Source: Leeuwenhoekiella marinoflava DSM 3653 (GTDB taxonomy: Bacteria; Bacteroidota; Bacteroidia; Flavobacteriales; Flavobacteriaceae). From it: a DNA stretch of 64,000 nucleotides. Each line of letters begins with the position of its first letter. The stretch's first letter is position 1. The notes beneath the pieces are model-generated. The model ran no database searches, was not told where the DNA came from, and saw only the letters and a program-made list of their open reading frames with translations. The stretch lies in contig NZ_FQUN01000004.1 of the NCBI RefSeq assembly GCF_900129005.1, forward strand, positions 186,001 through 250,000, given 5' to 3'. This document shows, in pieces, positions 45,032 through 53,714 of the stretch. The position numbers were made by a program, and so were the translations under genes.

Positions 45032-46107
45032 TTTTTTTTTTCTCCATCAAAAGTGATAGAGGCCATTTGCATCAGACAAAGTTCTACGAGTAATCGTGCG
45101 TTGCGACTTGTTCTGTACTTTAAATCACACTCATTTGCAGATTCTAAAGCCTGCATTAAAAAGTTGAAGCTTGTTTTTTGAGCCTGCTCGTGATATTTCT
45201 TTTTAGTTTGATCTCCAACTTCTAGTAATGGAATCGTTGATGGGTTTTTACAAACCATAAGATCTCTGTAATGAGAAGCTAAACCGGCTATAAAATGATG
45301 ACCATCAAAACCTCTGGACAAAATCTCATTGAAATTGAGTAGAAGTTGTGGGATATTATTTTCAAGTATTAGATCTGTAGTCTCAAAATACGTATCGTAG
45401 TCCAGTACGTTGAGATTTTCAGTAACTGCAGCTCTTGTAAGATTATCACCGGAAAAACTCACTACACGATCAAAGGTAGAAAGGGCATCACGGAGAGCTC
45501 CGTCAGCTTTTTGTGCTATTATGTGTAAACCTTCTTCATCTGCAGTAATACCTTCTTGTTTTGCGATATCGACCAGATGTTCACGAATATCTTTAACTGT
45601 AATTCTTTTAAAGTCAAAAATCTGACATCTGGATAAGATGGTAGGAATGATCTTGTGTTTTTCGGTAGTCGCAAGAATAAAAATCGCGTGTTTTGGTGGT
45701 TCTTCTAAGGTCTTTAGAAAAGCATTAAAAGCAGCAGATGAGAGCATATGAACTTCATCTATAATATATACTTTATAATTACCTACCTGCGGAGCGATAC
45801 GTACCTGATCTATAAGGTTACGGATGTCGTCAACCGAGTTGTTTGAAGCAGCATCCAGTTCAAAAATATTGAATGCGTAATCTTCATTTTCATCAACTTG
45901 CTCATCAGCCTCCTGATTTATTTTTTTAGCTAGAATACGGGCACAAGTAGTTTTACCTACGCCTCGCGGTCCTGTAAATAACAAAGCTTGTGCAAGATGA
46001 TTGTTTGCAATGGCATTCTCTAGCGTATTGGTAATAGCCTGCTGACCTACTACGTCTTTAAACGTTGCAGGTCTGTACTTACGGGCTGATACGATAAATT
46101 GCTCCAC
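45016..46107 (-). CDS. dnaX: DnaX N-terminal frame (gamma-like), DNA polymerase III clamp-loader ATPase
   Basis: The clamp-loader AAA+ ATPase. I chose the GTG at 46107 because VEQFIVSARKYRPATFKDVVGQQ matches the family N terminus; a TTG at 46137 is possible. Walker A is GPRGVGKTTCARIL, Walker B/sensor region IDEVHMLSSAAFNAFLKTLEEPP, sensor 1 ATTEKHKIIPTILSRCQ. The zinc-finger cysteines of E. coli DnaX are absent, replaced by an acidic stretch. The frame ends GEKKKAVIS 15 bases after a run of ten A. A -1 slip at the run gives tau (584 residues); without it the product is a 363-residue gamma-like protein. Confidence 0.9.
   Translation of the reverse strand: MEQFIVSARKYRPATFKDVVGQQAITNTLENAIANNHLAQALLFTGPRGVGKTTCARILAKKINQEADEQVDENEDYAFNIFELDAASNNSVDDIRNLIDQVRIAPQVGNYKVYIIDEVHMLSSAAFNAFLKTLEEPPKHAIFILATTEKHKIIPTILSRCQIFDFKRITVKDIREHLVDIAKQEGITADEEGLHIIAQKADGALRDALSTFDRVVSFSGDNLTRAAVTENLNVLDYDTYFETTDLILENNIPQLLLNFNEILSRGFDGHHFIAGLASHYRDLMVCKNPSTIPLLEVGDQTKKKYHEQAQKTSFNFLMQALESANECDLKYRTSRNARLLVELCLMQMASITFDGEKKKAVIS
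45032..45041 (-). promoter_or_regulatory. A10 slippery run in dnaX
   Basis: On the minus strand the codons read GGA GAA AAA AAA AAG GCC, with ten consecutive A (45041 down to 45032). This is a site for -1 ribosomal slippage or for transcriptional slippage. A weak hairpin (TTCTTA-CTT-TAAGAA, minus strand 45008-44994) follows 23 bases downstream. Confidence 0.7.
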
Positions 46108-46154
46108 TTTTGTTGAATTGATGCTTTCAGAAAACAACTTATTTTCTGAGAGAA

Positions 46155-46162
46155 CAAATATA
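46155..46162 (-). promoter_or_regulatory. dnaX promoter -7 element
   Basis: TATATTTG on the minus strand matches TAnnTTTG. It lies 18 bases from the TTG at 46137 and 48 from the preferred GTG at 46107. Confidence 0.5.
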
Positions 46163-46274
46163 AAAATAGCTAATCCATTAATGGTCTAACATGACTGATT
46201 TTTGCAATTATGTTATCAACAATTCTAGCTTTTCATAATGTCTTATACTTAATCAGGGCTAAGTAATAAAAGTG

Positions 46275-46282
46275 TACTTTTG
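46275..46282 (+). promoter_or_regulatory. rnpB promoter -7 element
   Basis: TACTTTTG matches TAnnTTTG and ends five bases before the 5' strand of RNase P helix P1, exactly where a start site should be. Confidence 0.65.
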
Positions 46283-46285
46283 TGG

Positions 46286-46613
46286 GAAGCAGACCGCCTT
46301 ATCGCTTTCAGTAAAACTTTGTTTTAAAGGAAGAGGAAAGTCCGGACACCACAGGGAAGCATAGCGGCTAACGGCCGTCGGTCTCGATGAAAATTGAGAT
46401 TAGGACCAGTGCAGCAGAAAGAATGTACAGGTAATGCTGTAGTGAAACCAGGTAAACTCTATGCGGTGCAATGTCATGTATACCGGCAATTAAGTGCGTC
46501 TCGTGCGATGCCGGAGGGTAGACAGATTGAGCAAATAAGTAATTATTTGTCTAGATAAATGATAAGGTATTACTGCTTGCAGTAAGAACAGAATCCGGCT
46601 TACAGGTCTGCTT
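46286..46613 (+). ncRNA. rnpB: RNase P RNA (class A-like)
   Basis: The catalytic RNA of RNase P, which removes 5' leaders from tRNA precursors. The universally conserved GAGGAAAGTCCGGAC (about 46333-46347) and ACAGAATCCGGCTTAC (about 46588-46603) are present and can form P4. The ends AGCAGACC (46288-46295) and GGTCTGCT (46605-46612) pair as P1. The internal GTGAAACCAGGTAAACTC and GCGGTGCAATG segments match Bacteroidota versions. T-rich sequence follows the end. The 3' end overlaps the tail of the convergent STAS/SEC14-like gene by about 13 bases. Confidence 0.97.
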
Positions 46614-47001
46614 TTTTATTTAAATCTTTACAGAGCAAGTTGGTAATCCACGTTATAGCTTCTTCTAAAGTAAAAAACACTTCAAGTGGCTTTTTAAAAA
46701 AGGCTTTTTCAAAATTTGCGGTTTCACGTTTTAAAGATTGATCACTTACTACAGCCATCCCGGTTATATATTTATAAAAAGGACAGGTTAAATAATCTGT
46801 GGGATTAACATTATAATCATTAACTCTAAATGATATATACCCATAGTAATTTCCTTCTCCAAAGAAATTTGTGATTGTTTTGTGGGCTTCAGCAATTTGT
46901 TTTGCATTCAGACTAATGCCTTCTTTTATTTCAGAAATAACAAAATTTGGGTAAAATGTCAAAATACAAAAGTCAAGCTCTTGTGTTTTAATTGAATTCA
47001 A
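46600..47001 (-). CDS. STAS/SEC14-like (SpoIIAA-like) domain protein
   Basis: A 133-residue soluble protein. The strands FCILTFYPNFVISEI and YGYISFRVNDYNV, the segment YITGMAVVSDQ and the helix TLEEAITWITNLL resemble the small SpoIIAA/SEC14-like proteins common in Flavobacteriaceae; function unknown. Its stop codon at 46600 lies inside the 3' end of rnpB on the opposite strand, so the last four residues (KADL) are encoded by the complement of helix P1. rsmD starts 36 bases upstream. Confidence 0.82.
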   Translation of the reverse strand: MNSIKTQELDFCILTFYPNFVISEIKEGISLNAKQIAEAHKTITNFFGEGNYYGYISFRVNDYNVNPTDYLTCPFYKYITGMAVVSDQSLKRETANFEKAFFKKPLEVFFTLEEAITWITNLLCKDLNKKADL

Positions 47002-47037
47002 GTTGGGTTTGTTTTGAGTAACAAAAGCATCTAAAAA

Positions 47038-47592
47038 TCAATTGTTTAGAGTTAATTGTGCGTTAAAAAAACTGAAGGCACTTCCGCCATATTTTCTAAT
47101 TTCGGTGAAGTTGGCATGCTCTTGCAAATCTGTATGTTTACTATGTTCAATAACCAAACAACCATTTGGAAGAAGTAGATTATGTTCTAAAACAAGATCT
47201 ACTATTTTTAAAAATTCAGTTGCATCAAAATCATAAGGAGGGTCTGCAAAAATCACATCATATTGACCTCCGGCACGAGAAAGGTAACTGTAAACATCAG
47301 ATTTTATTGCGGTGATATTCAATTCTAAATCTGTTGCCGTTTGATCAATAAATTTGGTGCAGCCTGAATGAGCATCTACTGCTGTTACAGCTTCAGCACC
47401 CCGTGAAGCAAACTCATAACTTATATTTCCGGTACCTGAAAATAAATCCAAAACGCTAATTCTAGTCAGGCTATATCTGTTTCTAAGAATATTAAACAGC
47501 GCTTCTTTAGCCATATCTGTAGTGGGGCGTACCGGTAATTTTTTAGGAGCTGTGATTCGCCTTCCTTTTAGGCTTCCGCTGATGATTCTCAT
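47038..47592 (-). CDS. rsmD: 16S rRNA (guanine966-N2)-methyltransferase RsmD
   Basis: Methylates G966 of 16S rRNA. The 184-residue protein opens MRIISGSLKGRRI, has the SAM motif VLDLFSGTGNISYEFASRGA (about 45-64) and the catalytic FADPPYDFD. The length is normal. It overlaps the upstream DUF3822 gene by four bases. Confidence 0.96.
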   Translation of the reverse strand: MRIISGSLKGRRITAPKKLPVRPTTDMAKEALFNILRNRYSLTRISVLDLFSGTGNISYEFASRGAEAVTAVDAHSGCTKFIDQTATDLELNITAIKSDVYSYLSRAGGQYDVIFADPPYDFDATEFLKIVDLVLEHNLLLPNGCLVIEHSKHTDLQEHANFTEIRKYGGSAFSFFNAQLTLNN

Positions 47593-48386
47593 AAACTTAT
47601 ACTGTATTGTAAAAATGAATTTTTAAGGATTTTGTTGCTTTCAGAAGAATAAAAAGCGATATCTCTTACATATTCGTAAATCAACTTATAAGTAGCATCT
47701 TCTTCAGTAATGCTACCATTTAACCAAAGCTTTGTAGTTTCAGTACTGAGCTGTAATTGCTCAAAACAGAACAAAATATAGTAGACAAAATCGTCTGGAG
47801 TCTCGTATTTAAAATGGTTGTTTAATAAGAGTTTTTTTTTCTGATAACTAATTAAGTCTATGGCTTGTGGGCTAACCTGAATAAAAATTTCAGCATTATC
47901 AGTTGAACTCGTTTGACTCAATATATTTTTTATAAGAATAGATTGACTGTGGTAATAAGTAAAAGTTCCAAAATGGTCAAAAAAGAAATTATTGATGTTC
48001 GCATAGGGTACATAAACATTGATAAGGTCTAATTCTTCAATCTCATCATAAACAATAAAATCGGTCTTTAAGATTTTTGTATTGAATTTGAGATAGTCAG
48101 TAAGATTTTGCTCATTGAACATAACTTTAGGAACAATCGCAAAGAGTTCGTTAGCATAGATCACAACTACTTCCTTAAATGTATGATTAAGCGACGGAGT
48201 TGTGCTAAATACTTTTTGAATCTCTTCTAAAGATTTTTGTGGAGTACCAGAATTTTTAAAAAAATATTCTTGACAAGCTACAAGAGTATTTGTAACCGTA
48301 TCTTTTATATAAAAAGAAAATCCATCCAAGCTAACTTGGATGGATAGTATAAGATTTTCTGGATTTACCAGATTGTTATTCGTCAT
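47589..48386 (-). CDS. DUF3822 family protein, probably actin-like/PilM-related
   Basis: A 265-residue protein. Two similar halves, each with a strand that begins with an S-x-x-x-x-x-x pattern (LILSIQVSLDGFSFYIKD; AEIFIQVSPQAIDLISYQ) and a later helix (EEIQKVF; DFVYYILFCFEQLQL, then KLWLNGSI), resemble the duplicated actin-like fold of PilM-type proteins. No catalytic motif is obvious. It overlaps both neighbours (rsmD by four bases; the single-helix membrane protein by 11), so the three are one operon. Function unknown; the fold assignment is inference. Confidence 0.8.
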   Translation of the reverse strand: MTNNNLVNPENLILSIQVSLDGFSFYIKDTVTNTLVACQEYFFKNSGTPQKSLEEIQKVFSTTPSLNHTFKEVVVIYANELFAIVPKVMFNEQNLTDYLKFNTKILKTDFIVYDEIEELDLINVYVPYANINNFFFDHFGTFTYYHSQSILIKNILSQTSSTDNAEIFIQVSPQAIDLISYQKKKLLLNNHFKYETPDDFVYYILFCFEQLQLSTETTKLWLNGSITEEDATYKLIYEYVRDIAFYSSESNKILKNSFLQYSISL

Positions 48387-49023
48387 TATCGCCGTAACTC
48401 TGTGGCCAGTTTCCTGCAGTACTGACTTTAGTCATAGATCCTACAGAAAGATAAGCACCATTAACACCATCTACTGATAGAACTTGCTTCTCTTTGGTTA
48501 CGTAATCTTTTGGCTGATCAGCCAATAATACATCTTTTGAAACTTTAGCTTCAAAAACCGGAATTGGCACATCGCTTTTTAAAATAGTACCAGCTTCCAT
48601 CTCAAATTTTTCATCTGTACCTGGTACATTCATCATCGTTTTATAACGATCTGTACCTTGATATAAAGAGTCAGCAATAGATTTATATCCTAGCGTGTCA
48701 ATAATTGTAATTTCTTTATTTGTGTCTACTCGGTAACGACGTGTAGCTTCTTCATCAAGAACTAATGTATCACGACGCTCAGTAAGTGTAAACTCAGCAG
48801 TATCAATGAATTTTACTAATTCGTCAAAGTTATTAGCAAACTTTCCGTTAAGTTGCTTGTATGCCATTTGCCCTTTTTGAATATCTATAAGTTTATCAAC
48901 GGCTTTCTGGTAACGTACAACTTTAAGGTCGTTAAATTTTACTTCGCCGTAAACAGCGTCAAAAAGCAAATATCCTAATACTCCGATGACAACCCAAAGT
49001 ACTAACTGAATTACTATTTTCAT
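48376..49023 (-). CDS. Single-helix membrane protein, pseudopilin-like
   Basis: A 215-residue protein with one N-terminal transmembrane helix (about residues 4-26) followed by an extended helix and the pattern GQMAYKQLNGKFANNFDELVKFI, which resembles the region after the hydrophobic helix in type II/IV pseudopilins. The prepilin peptidase motif (Gly before Phe, Glu at +5) is not present. Two short beta-rich segments follow, and the protein ends in an acidic tail. It overlaps the DUF3822 gene, a possible PilM-like partner. Function is unknown. Confidence 0.8.
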   Translation of the reverse strand: MKIVIQLVLWVVIGVLGYLLFDAVYGEVKFNDLKVVRYQKAVDKLIDIQKGQMAYKQLNGKFANNFDELVKFIDTAEFTLTERRDTLVLDEEATRRYRVDTNKEITIIDTLGYKSIADSLYQGTDRYKTMMNVPGTDEKFEMEAGTILKSDVPIPVFEAKVSKDVLLADQPKDYVTKEKQVLSVDGVNGAYLSVGSMTKVSTAGNWPQSYGDNDE

Positions 49024-49114
49024 TCGATGTGTGGTTTTTAGATTTTAATTAAGGTTATAAGCAAATCTACAATTTTTTTTTAATCGTTAAAGTATATCCC
49101 CTTAAATTCCTTAG

Positions 49115-49122
49115 TATCTTTA
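49115..49122 (+). promoter_or_regulatory. -7-like element before the helicase gene
   Basis: TATCTTTA is one base off TAnnTTTG and lies 19 bases before the ATG. The divergent pseudopilin-like gene starts at 49023. Confidence 0.35.
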
Positions 49123-49140
49123 CACATTCAATAATTATTT

Positions 49141-50574
49141 ATGGAGCTGGACCAGCACGCATTTTATAAGCTTTTACTTAAAGATTTTCCACATAACCCT
49201 ACTCAGAAACAAGATATTCTATTACAACAACTTAGCAGCTATTTATTTGAGCCAAAAAATAATTCTATTTATGTTTTAAAAGGATATGCAGGTACGGGAA
49301 AAACAACTGTTATAGGTACGATTGTTAAAAACTTGTGGAAAATTAAAATGTCTTCTGTTCAATTAGCACCCACAGGAAGAGCAGCAAAAGTCATTTCAAA
49401 CTACAGTGACAAACCGGCTCATACCATTCACAGAATAATATATTATCCTAAAAAAGAAAGTGGTGGGGGTGTTTCTTTTACTTTACAACGTAATAAACAT
49501 CGCAATACCATTTTTATAGTTGATGAAGCTTCGATGATTTCAGATAACGCAGCAGAGTCTAAACTCTTTGAAAACGGCTCTTTGTTAGATGATTTGATGT
49601 CTTATGTATATAGTGGTCATAATTGTAAACTTCTTTTAATAGGGGATCAGGCTCAGTTGCCTCCGGTTAAAATGGATTTAAGCCCTGCGCTAGATGAACG
49701 TAATCTGGAGCTTCAGTTTGATAAAAATGTAAAGGGAATTGAGCTTGATGAAGTAATGCGACAAGCTGAAACCAGTGGAATTCTTAGAAATGCTACGCGA
49801 ATACGAGAGTTTTTAAATGATGAACTTTACGACGATTTTCGGTTTGATCTTAGCAATCAGGATGATGTAGTGCGTTTAGTAGACGGTAATGAGATTATGG
49901 ATGCTTTGGGTGATTCGTACCGGGAGTATGGTAATGAAGGTACCGCTATAATCGTACGCTCTAATAAGCGCGCAAATCTTTACAATCAGCAAATACGCTC
50001 TCGAATTCTTTTTAAAGAAGAAGAGGTGAGTGCCGGCGACTATTTTATGGTTGTAAAAAATAATTACTTCTGGCTTGATGCAAAAAGCGAAGCAGGCTTT
50101 ATAGCTAATGGTGATATAGTAGAAATTCTTGAGATATTCAGTATAAAAGAATTGTATGGTTTCCGCTTTGCGGAAGTAAAAATCCAAATGACAGATTATC
50201 CCAACCTGGCTCCTTTTGAAACGGTTCTTTTATTAGATACGCTTACGTCTGAAACACCTTCTTTGTCTTATGAGGAATCTAATCAATTGTATCAGGAAGT
50301 GATGAAAGATTATGCGGACGAAACCTCGAAGTATAAGAAATTTATGAAGGTTAAGAATAATAAATTTTTCAATGCGCTTCAAGTAAAATTCTCGTATGCG
50401 ATTACCTGTCATAAATCACAAGGTGGGCAATGGGAAACCATTATGGTAGAGCAACCTTATTTACCTAATGGTATGGATAAAGATTATTTGCGCTGGTTGT
50501 ATACTGCGATTACAAGAGCACGTAAAAAGCTGTATCTTATAGGTTTTAAAGACGATATGTTTATCGAAAATTAA
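49141..50574 (+). CDS. RecD-like ATP-dependent DNA helicase
   Basis: A 477-residue superfamily 1B helicase. Walker A is KGYAGTGKTTVIGTI (about 43-57), Walker B IVDEASMIS, motif III LIGDQAQLPPV, the UvrD_C_2-type motif AITCHKSQGGQWETIMVE and the closing YTAITRARKKLYLIGF. It is shorter than full RecD2, lacking the long N-terminal extension. Bacteroidota encode several such helicases; the role is probably in DNA repair or recombination. It may be co-transcribed with the DUF4126 gene, five bases downstream. Confidence 0.92.
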   Translation: MELDQHAFYKLLLKDFPHNPTQKQDILLQQLSSYLFEPKNNSIYVLKGYAGTGKTTVIGTIVKNLWKIKMSSVQLAPTGRAAKVISNYSDKPAHTIHRIIYYPKKESGGGVSFTLQRNKHRNTIFIVDEASMISDNAAESKLFENGSLLDDLMSYVYSGHNCKLLLIGDQAQLPPVKMDLSPALDERNLELQFDKNVKGIELDEVMRQAETSGILRNATRIREFLNDELYDDFRFDLSNQDDVVRLVDGNEIMDALGDSYREYGNEGTAIIVRSNKRANLYNQQIRSRILFKEEEVSAGDYFMVVKNNYFWLDAKSEAGFIANGDIVEILEIFSIKELYGFRFAEVKIQMTDYPNLAPFETVLLLDTLTSETPSLSYEESNQLYQEVMKDYADETSKYKKFMKVKNNKFFNALQVKFSYAITCHKSQGGQWETIMVEQPYLPNGMDKDYLRWLYTAITRARKKLYLIGFKDDMFIEN

Positions 50575-50579
50575 AACTG

Positions 50580-51140
50580 ATGGAAATCTTTTTCAGTATT
50601 TGCTTAGGAATAGGTTTGGCTGGTGCAGCCGGTTTTAGAGTTTTTCTTCCGCTTCTTGCCTTAAGCATAGCTGCCTATTTTGATGTCCTTGATTTAACTG
50701 AAGGTTGGGCGTGGTTAGGTAATGGTCAAACTTTAATTCTTCTGGGAGTTGCTTCGGGGTTTGAGATTCTGGCTTATTATATTCCTTGGTTTGATAATGC
50801 GCTTGATACTATTTCTGTGCCGCTGGCAAGTTTTGCAGGTACTATTTTATTTTTTGTCACGTTAGGCGATTTTGAACCTTGGGTATCCTGGTCGCTTGCT
50901 ATAATAGGAGGTGGTGGCACAGCCGGACTTGTCGCAGGATCTACCGCAACGGTTAGAGCTGCATCATCAGCGACAACACTAGGTATTGCAAATCCTATTT
51001 TTTCAACCTTGGAAGCTATTGTTTCTACCATACTTTCTGTACTTGCTATTTTTATTCCTATTCTTGCAGCAATTTTGGTAATCTATCTGGGTTATCGAAT
51101 ATTGAAATGGTTTAAATATCCAAAGCAGAACATAAATTAA
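50580..51140 (+). CDS. DUF4126 family membrane protein
   Basis: A 186-residue protein of mostly small hydrophobic residues. At least four transmembrane segments are visible (about residues 3-32, 48-66, 73-95 and 142-176), with glycine-rich loops ([30 protein letters not shown]). This matches DUF4126, a family of small integral membrane proteins without a known role. It lies five bases after the helicase and eight before kdsB. Confidence 0.87.
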   Translation: MEIFFSICLGIGLAGAAGFRVFLPLLALSIAAYFDVLDLTEGWAWLGNGQTLILLGVASGFEILAYYIPWFDNALDTISVPLASFAGTILFFVTLGDFEPWVSWSLAIIGGGGTAGLVAGSTATVRAASSATTLGIANPIFSTLEAIVSTILSVLAIFIPILAAILVIYLGYRILKWFKYPKQNIN

Positions 51141-51147
51141 AGCACTA

Positions 51148-51903
51148 ATGACTCATAAGTTAAAAACTATAGCAATGATCCCGGCTCGTTATAAAGCTTC
51201 TCGTTTTCCCGGAAAATTAATGCACGATCTAGAAGGCAAACCAGTCATTATACGCACGTATGAAGCCGCCGTAAAAACTCAATTGTTTGATTCGGTTTAT
51301 GTGGTTACAGACAGCGATTTAATCTATAAAACAGTAAAAGCTGCGGGAGGCGAAGTTATTATGAGCCAAAAGGAGCACAGCTGCGGTAGTGATCGCATTG
51401 CAGAAGCTGTGGCCAACCTTGATGTAGATATTGTTGTAAACGTACAGGGAGACGAGCCTTTTACCAATGAAGACGATATGCGTAACGTACTTCAGGTATT
51501 TTACGAGAGAGATGCAGATACTATTGATTTAGCGTCTTTAATGACACCTATTACGGTTGATGAAGAGATTAAAAACCCCAATAATGTTAAGGTAATCGTT
51601 GATGAAGCTAACTTCGCTTTATATTTTTCAAGAGCGCCTATTCCTTTTCCGAGAGATCAGGATATTGATATCATCTATTATAAGCATAAAGGTATTTATG
51701 CCTTTAGAAAACAAGCAGTACTTGATTTTGCAAAACTGCCAATGCGCGGACTTGAAGCTGCTGAAAAAATAGAAGCCATTCGGTATTTAGAGTATGGTAA
51801 GCGTATTAAAATGGTTCCTTCAAATTCTCCTGCGATAGGTATAGATACGCCTCAGGATCTTGAAGAGGCACGCGTGATTATTCAAAAACAGCAAAAATCA
51901 TAA
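51148..51903 (+). CDS. kdsB: 3-deoxy-manno-octulosonate cytidylyltransferase
   Basis: Activates Kdo as CMP-Kdo for lipopolysaccharide. The 251-residue protein has [16 protein letters not shown] (about 10-25), VNVQGDEPF and [11 protein letters not shown], all diagnostic. The stop overlaps the acyltransferase start by one base (TAATG). Confidence 0.97.
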   Translation: MTHKLKTIAMIPARYKASRFPGKLMHDLEGKPVIIRTYEAAVKTQLFDSVYVVTDSDLIYKTVKAAGGEVIMSQKEHSCGSDRIAEAVANLDVDIVVNVQGDEPFTNEDDMRNVLQVFYERDADTIDLASLMTPITVDEEIKNPNNVKVIVDEANFALYFSRAPIPFPRDQDIDIIYYKHKGIYAFRKQAVLDFAKLPMRGLEAAEKIEAIRYLEYGKRIKMVPSNSPAIGIDTPQDLEEARVIIQKQQKS

Positions 51904-52439
51904 TGCAATCTCTGGCAAAAGTCATTTATAAATCCTTAGGCTGGTCAATACGTGGCCGGTTTCCCGAGGAGGTAAAGAAAATGGTGGTTATTGCAGTGCC
52001 ACATACCAGTTGGCATGATTTCTATATGGGATTACTTTTTAGAAGTGTAGTTGGAGTTCAAATTAATTTTCTAGGAAAGAAAGAGCTTTTCAAATGGCCA
52101 TTTGGTTGGTATTTTAGAAAAGTAGGTGGTATTCCATTAGATAGATTCAATAAGCAAAATAAAGTAGACCGTATTGCTGAAATGTTTCAGGAGCATACTC
52201 TATTCCGTTTAGCACTTTCTCCGGAAGGCACCCGTAAAAAAGTTGAAAAATGGAAATCAGGGTTTTATTATATCGCTTTAAAAGCTGGTGTGCCTATTCT
52301 TCCCATCACAATGGATTTTGAAAAAAAAGAACACCATATAGGTGATTTATTCTATCCCACAGGAAACTGTGATTCAGATTTAACTTCACTTATGAGTTTT
52401 TTTGAAGGAGTTGAAGGAAAAATCCCGGAAAACTCTTAA
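51903..52439 (+). CDS. 1-acyl-sn-glycerol-3-phosphate acyltransferase-like protein
   Basis: A 178-residue PlsC-type acyltransferase. Its PHTSWHDFYMG carries the HxxxxD catalytic pair (His about 32, Asp about 37), LGKKELFKWPFGWYFRKVGGIPLDR the second block (quoted here as LGKKELF and GGIPLDR), and LSPEGTRKKVEKWKSGFYYIA the acceptor/EGTR motif. It lacks a long hydrophobic domain. It probably makes phospholipid precursors or acylates a related lipid. The start overlaps kdsB, so it is translationally coupled to Kdo activation. Confidence 0.9.
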   Translation: MQSLAKVIYKSLGWSIRGRFPEEVKKMVVIAVPHTSWHDFYMGLLFRSVVGVQINFLGKKELFKWPFGWYFRKVGGIPLDRFNKQNKVDRIAEMFQEHTLFRLALSPEGTRKKVEKWKSGFYYIALKAGVPILPITMDFEKKEHHIGDLFYPTGNCDSDLTSLMSFFEGVEGKIPENS

Positions 52440-52650
52440 ATATTTAAATTTTCACATCTAATTCAGGTTATTAAATTCTGCCAATCTTCTATTAAACTTG
52501 AGTTAAAGTTAATAACTAGAAGCTTGTAAATGATTGATATTTATACAATTAAATATCTGTAAAAATTTCATTAAGAAAATATTTTAAACTATATGCTGAA
52601 GATTTGCGTTTATTTGAGTGAACAAAACAATAAACTAAATTTTTCAATTT

Positions 52651-53664
52651 ATGAACATTTCTAAATTTCTTTATGTTGGGGCGATTGGCCTTTTCGCTTT
52701 AACTTCTTGTAGCGATGACGACGATAATACAACTGTAATAGTTGATGGTACAGCAGATCTTTATGCAACAAGTCACACAGACGGTAATGTGACAAAATAT
52801 GATTTATTACGTGGTGGAAGTACTGTTTACACTACCGAAGCGACAGACTCTGAGGGTATTTTTTACTCTCCAGATGATGACAGTTTTACAATTGCAGCTC
52901 GTGGTGCAACTCAAAATTCTTTACAGTCGTATTTGAGTATTAGTGATCTTGTAGATGGAAGTCTAGATTTAACAGTAGATATATCAAGTCCTTCTGCATT
53001 ACAAAGTCCACGTGATATTACTGTAAGCGGTGATATTTATATTGTTTCTGATGATACAAATGACAACGGACGCTTTTTTGTATTTGAAAAAGAAGGAGAT
53101 TCGTTTACTTTAAGAAATACCGTTACTGTTGAATTTGCAGTATGGGGTATAGAATTTGTAGATAATGATTTATATGCTGTAGTTGATAAAGATACTGACT
53201 TAGCAGTTTTTACTGACTTTGTATCTACAAACACTACAGATGCTACAGTGGCAGCTAGCAAGCGTATTACTGTAGAAGGTATTGTTCGTACTCATGGTCT
53301 TGACTATGATGGAGGTACAATGATTATGACTGATATTGCTGCAGCTTCTGGTGGTGATTTTGATACTGATGGTGCATTCCACGTAATCACTAATTTTGAC
53401 TCTAAATTTAATGCTGTTGAAAACGGAGGAACTTTAGCAGTTGAAGATCAAATTCGCTTTGAAGGCGATGCAACTTTACTAGGTAATCCTGTAAATGTTG
53501 TTTATGATGCAGAAACAGATGCTGTTTATATAGCTGAGCTTGCTAACGGTGGTGGTAAGATAAATTCTTATGGAAATGTTTCTTCTTCAGCTGGAGGAAA
53601 TATTCCTCCTAATTCAAGTGCAGTACTTTCTGGTGTGTCTTCATTGTATTTATATAAAGACTAA
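52651..53664 (+). CDS. Surface-exposed lipoprotein with probable beta-propeller
   Basis: A 337-residue lipoprotein: lipobox LTSC with cysteine at residue 20, followed by SDDDDN. The acidic run after Cys matches the Bacteroidota surface-export signal, so the protein should face outward. The rest is a series of repeats rich in Ser, Thr, Asp and Gly (YATSHTDGNVTKYDL, EGIFYSPDDDSFTIAA, SPRDITVSGDIYIVSDD, FAVWGIEFVDNDLYAVVD, THGLDYDGGTMIMTD), suggesting a beta-propeller of six or seven blades. No enzymatic residues are recognised. Transcribed alone, with a terminator behind. Confidence 0.87.
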   Translation: MNISKFLYVGAIGLFALTSCSDDDDNTTVIVDGTADLYATSHTDGNVTKYDLLRGGSTVYTTEATDSEGIFYSPDDDSFTIAARGATQNSLQSYLSISDLVDGSLDLTVDISSPSALQSPRDITVSGDIYIVSDDTNDNGRFFVFEKEGDSFTLRNTVTVEFAVWGIEFVDNDLYAVVDKDTDLAVFTDFVSTNTTDATVAASKRITVEGIVRTHGLDYDGGTMIMTDIAAASGGDFDTDGAFHVITNFDSKFNAVENGGTLAVEDQIRFEGDATLLGNPVNVVYDAETDAVYIAELANGGGKINSYGNVSSSAGGNIPPNSSAVLSGVSSLYLYKD

Positions 53665-53686
53665 TTTTAAGTATAAGTTTTAAATT

Positions 53687-53714
53687 AAAAGCGCAGCGAA
53701 AGTTGCGCTTTTTT
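53687..53714 (+). terminator. Terminator after the lipoprotein gene
   Basis: AAAAGCGCAGC and GTTGCGCTTTT close on a GAAA tetraloop and are followed by T residues. The end overlaps the stop of the convergent methyltransferase gene. Confidence 0.88.

Noticed and set aside
44354-46107. dnaX as a plain pseudogene
   Set aside because: dnaX is essential, both parts are intact and conserved in character, and the break falls exactly on a slippery A run. A sequencing error in the run cannot be excluded and is noted in the finding.
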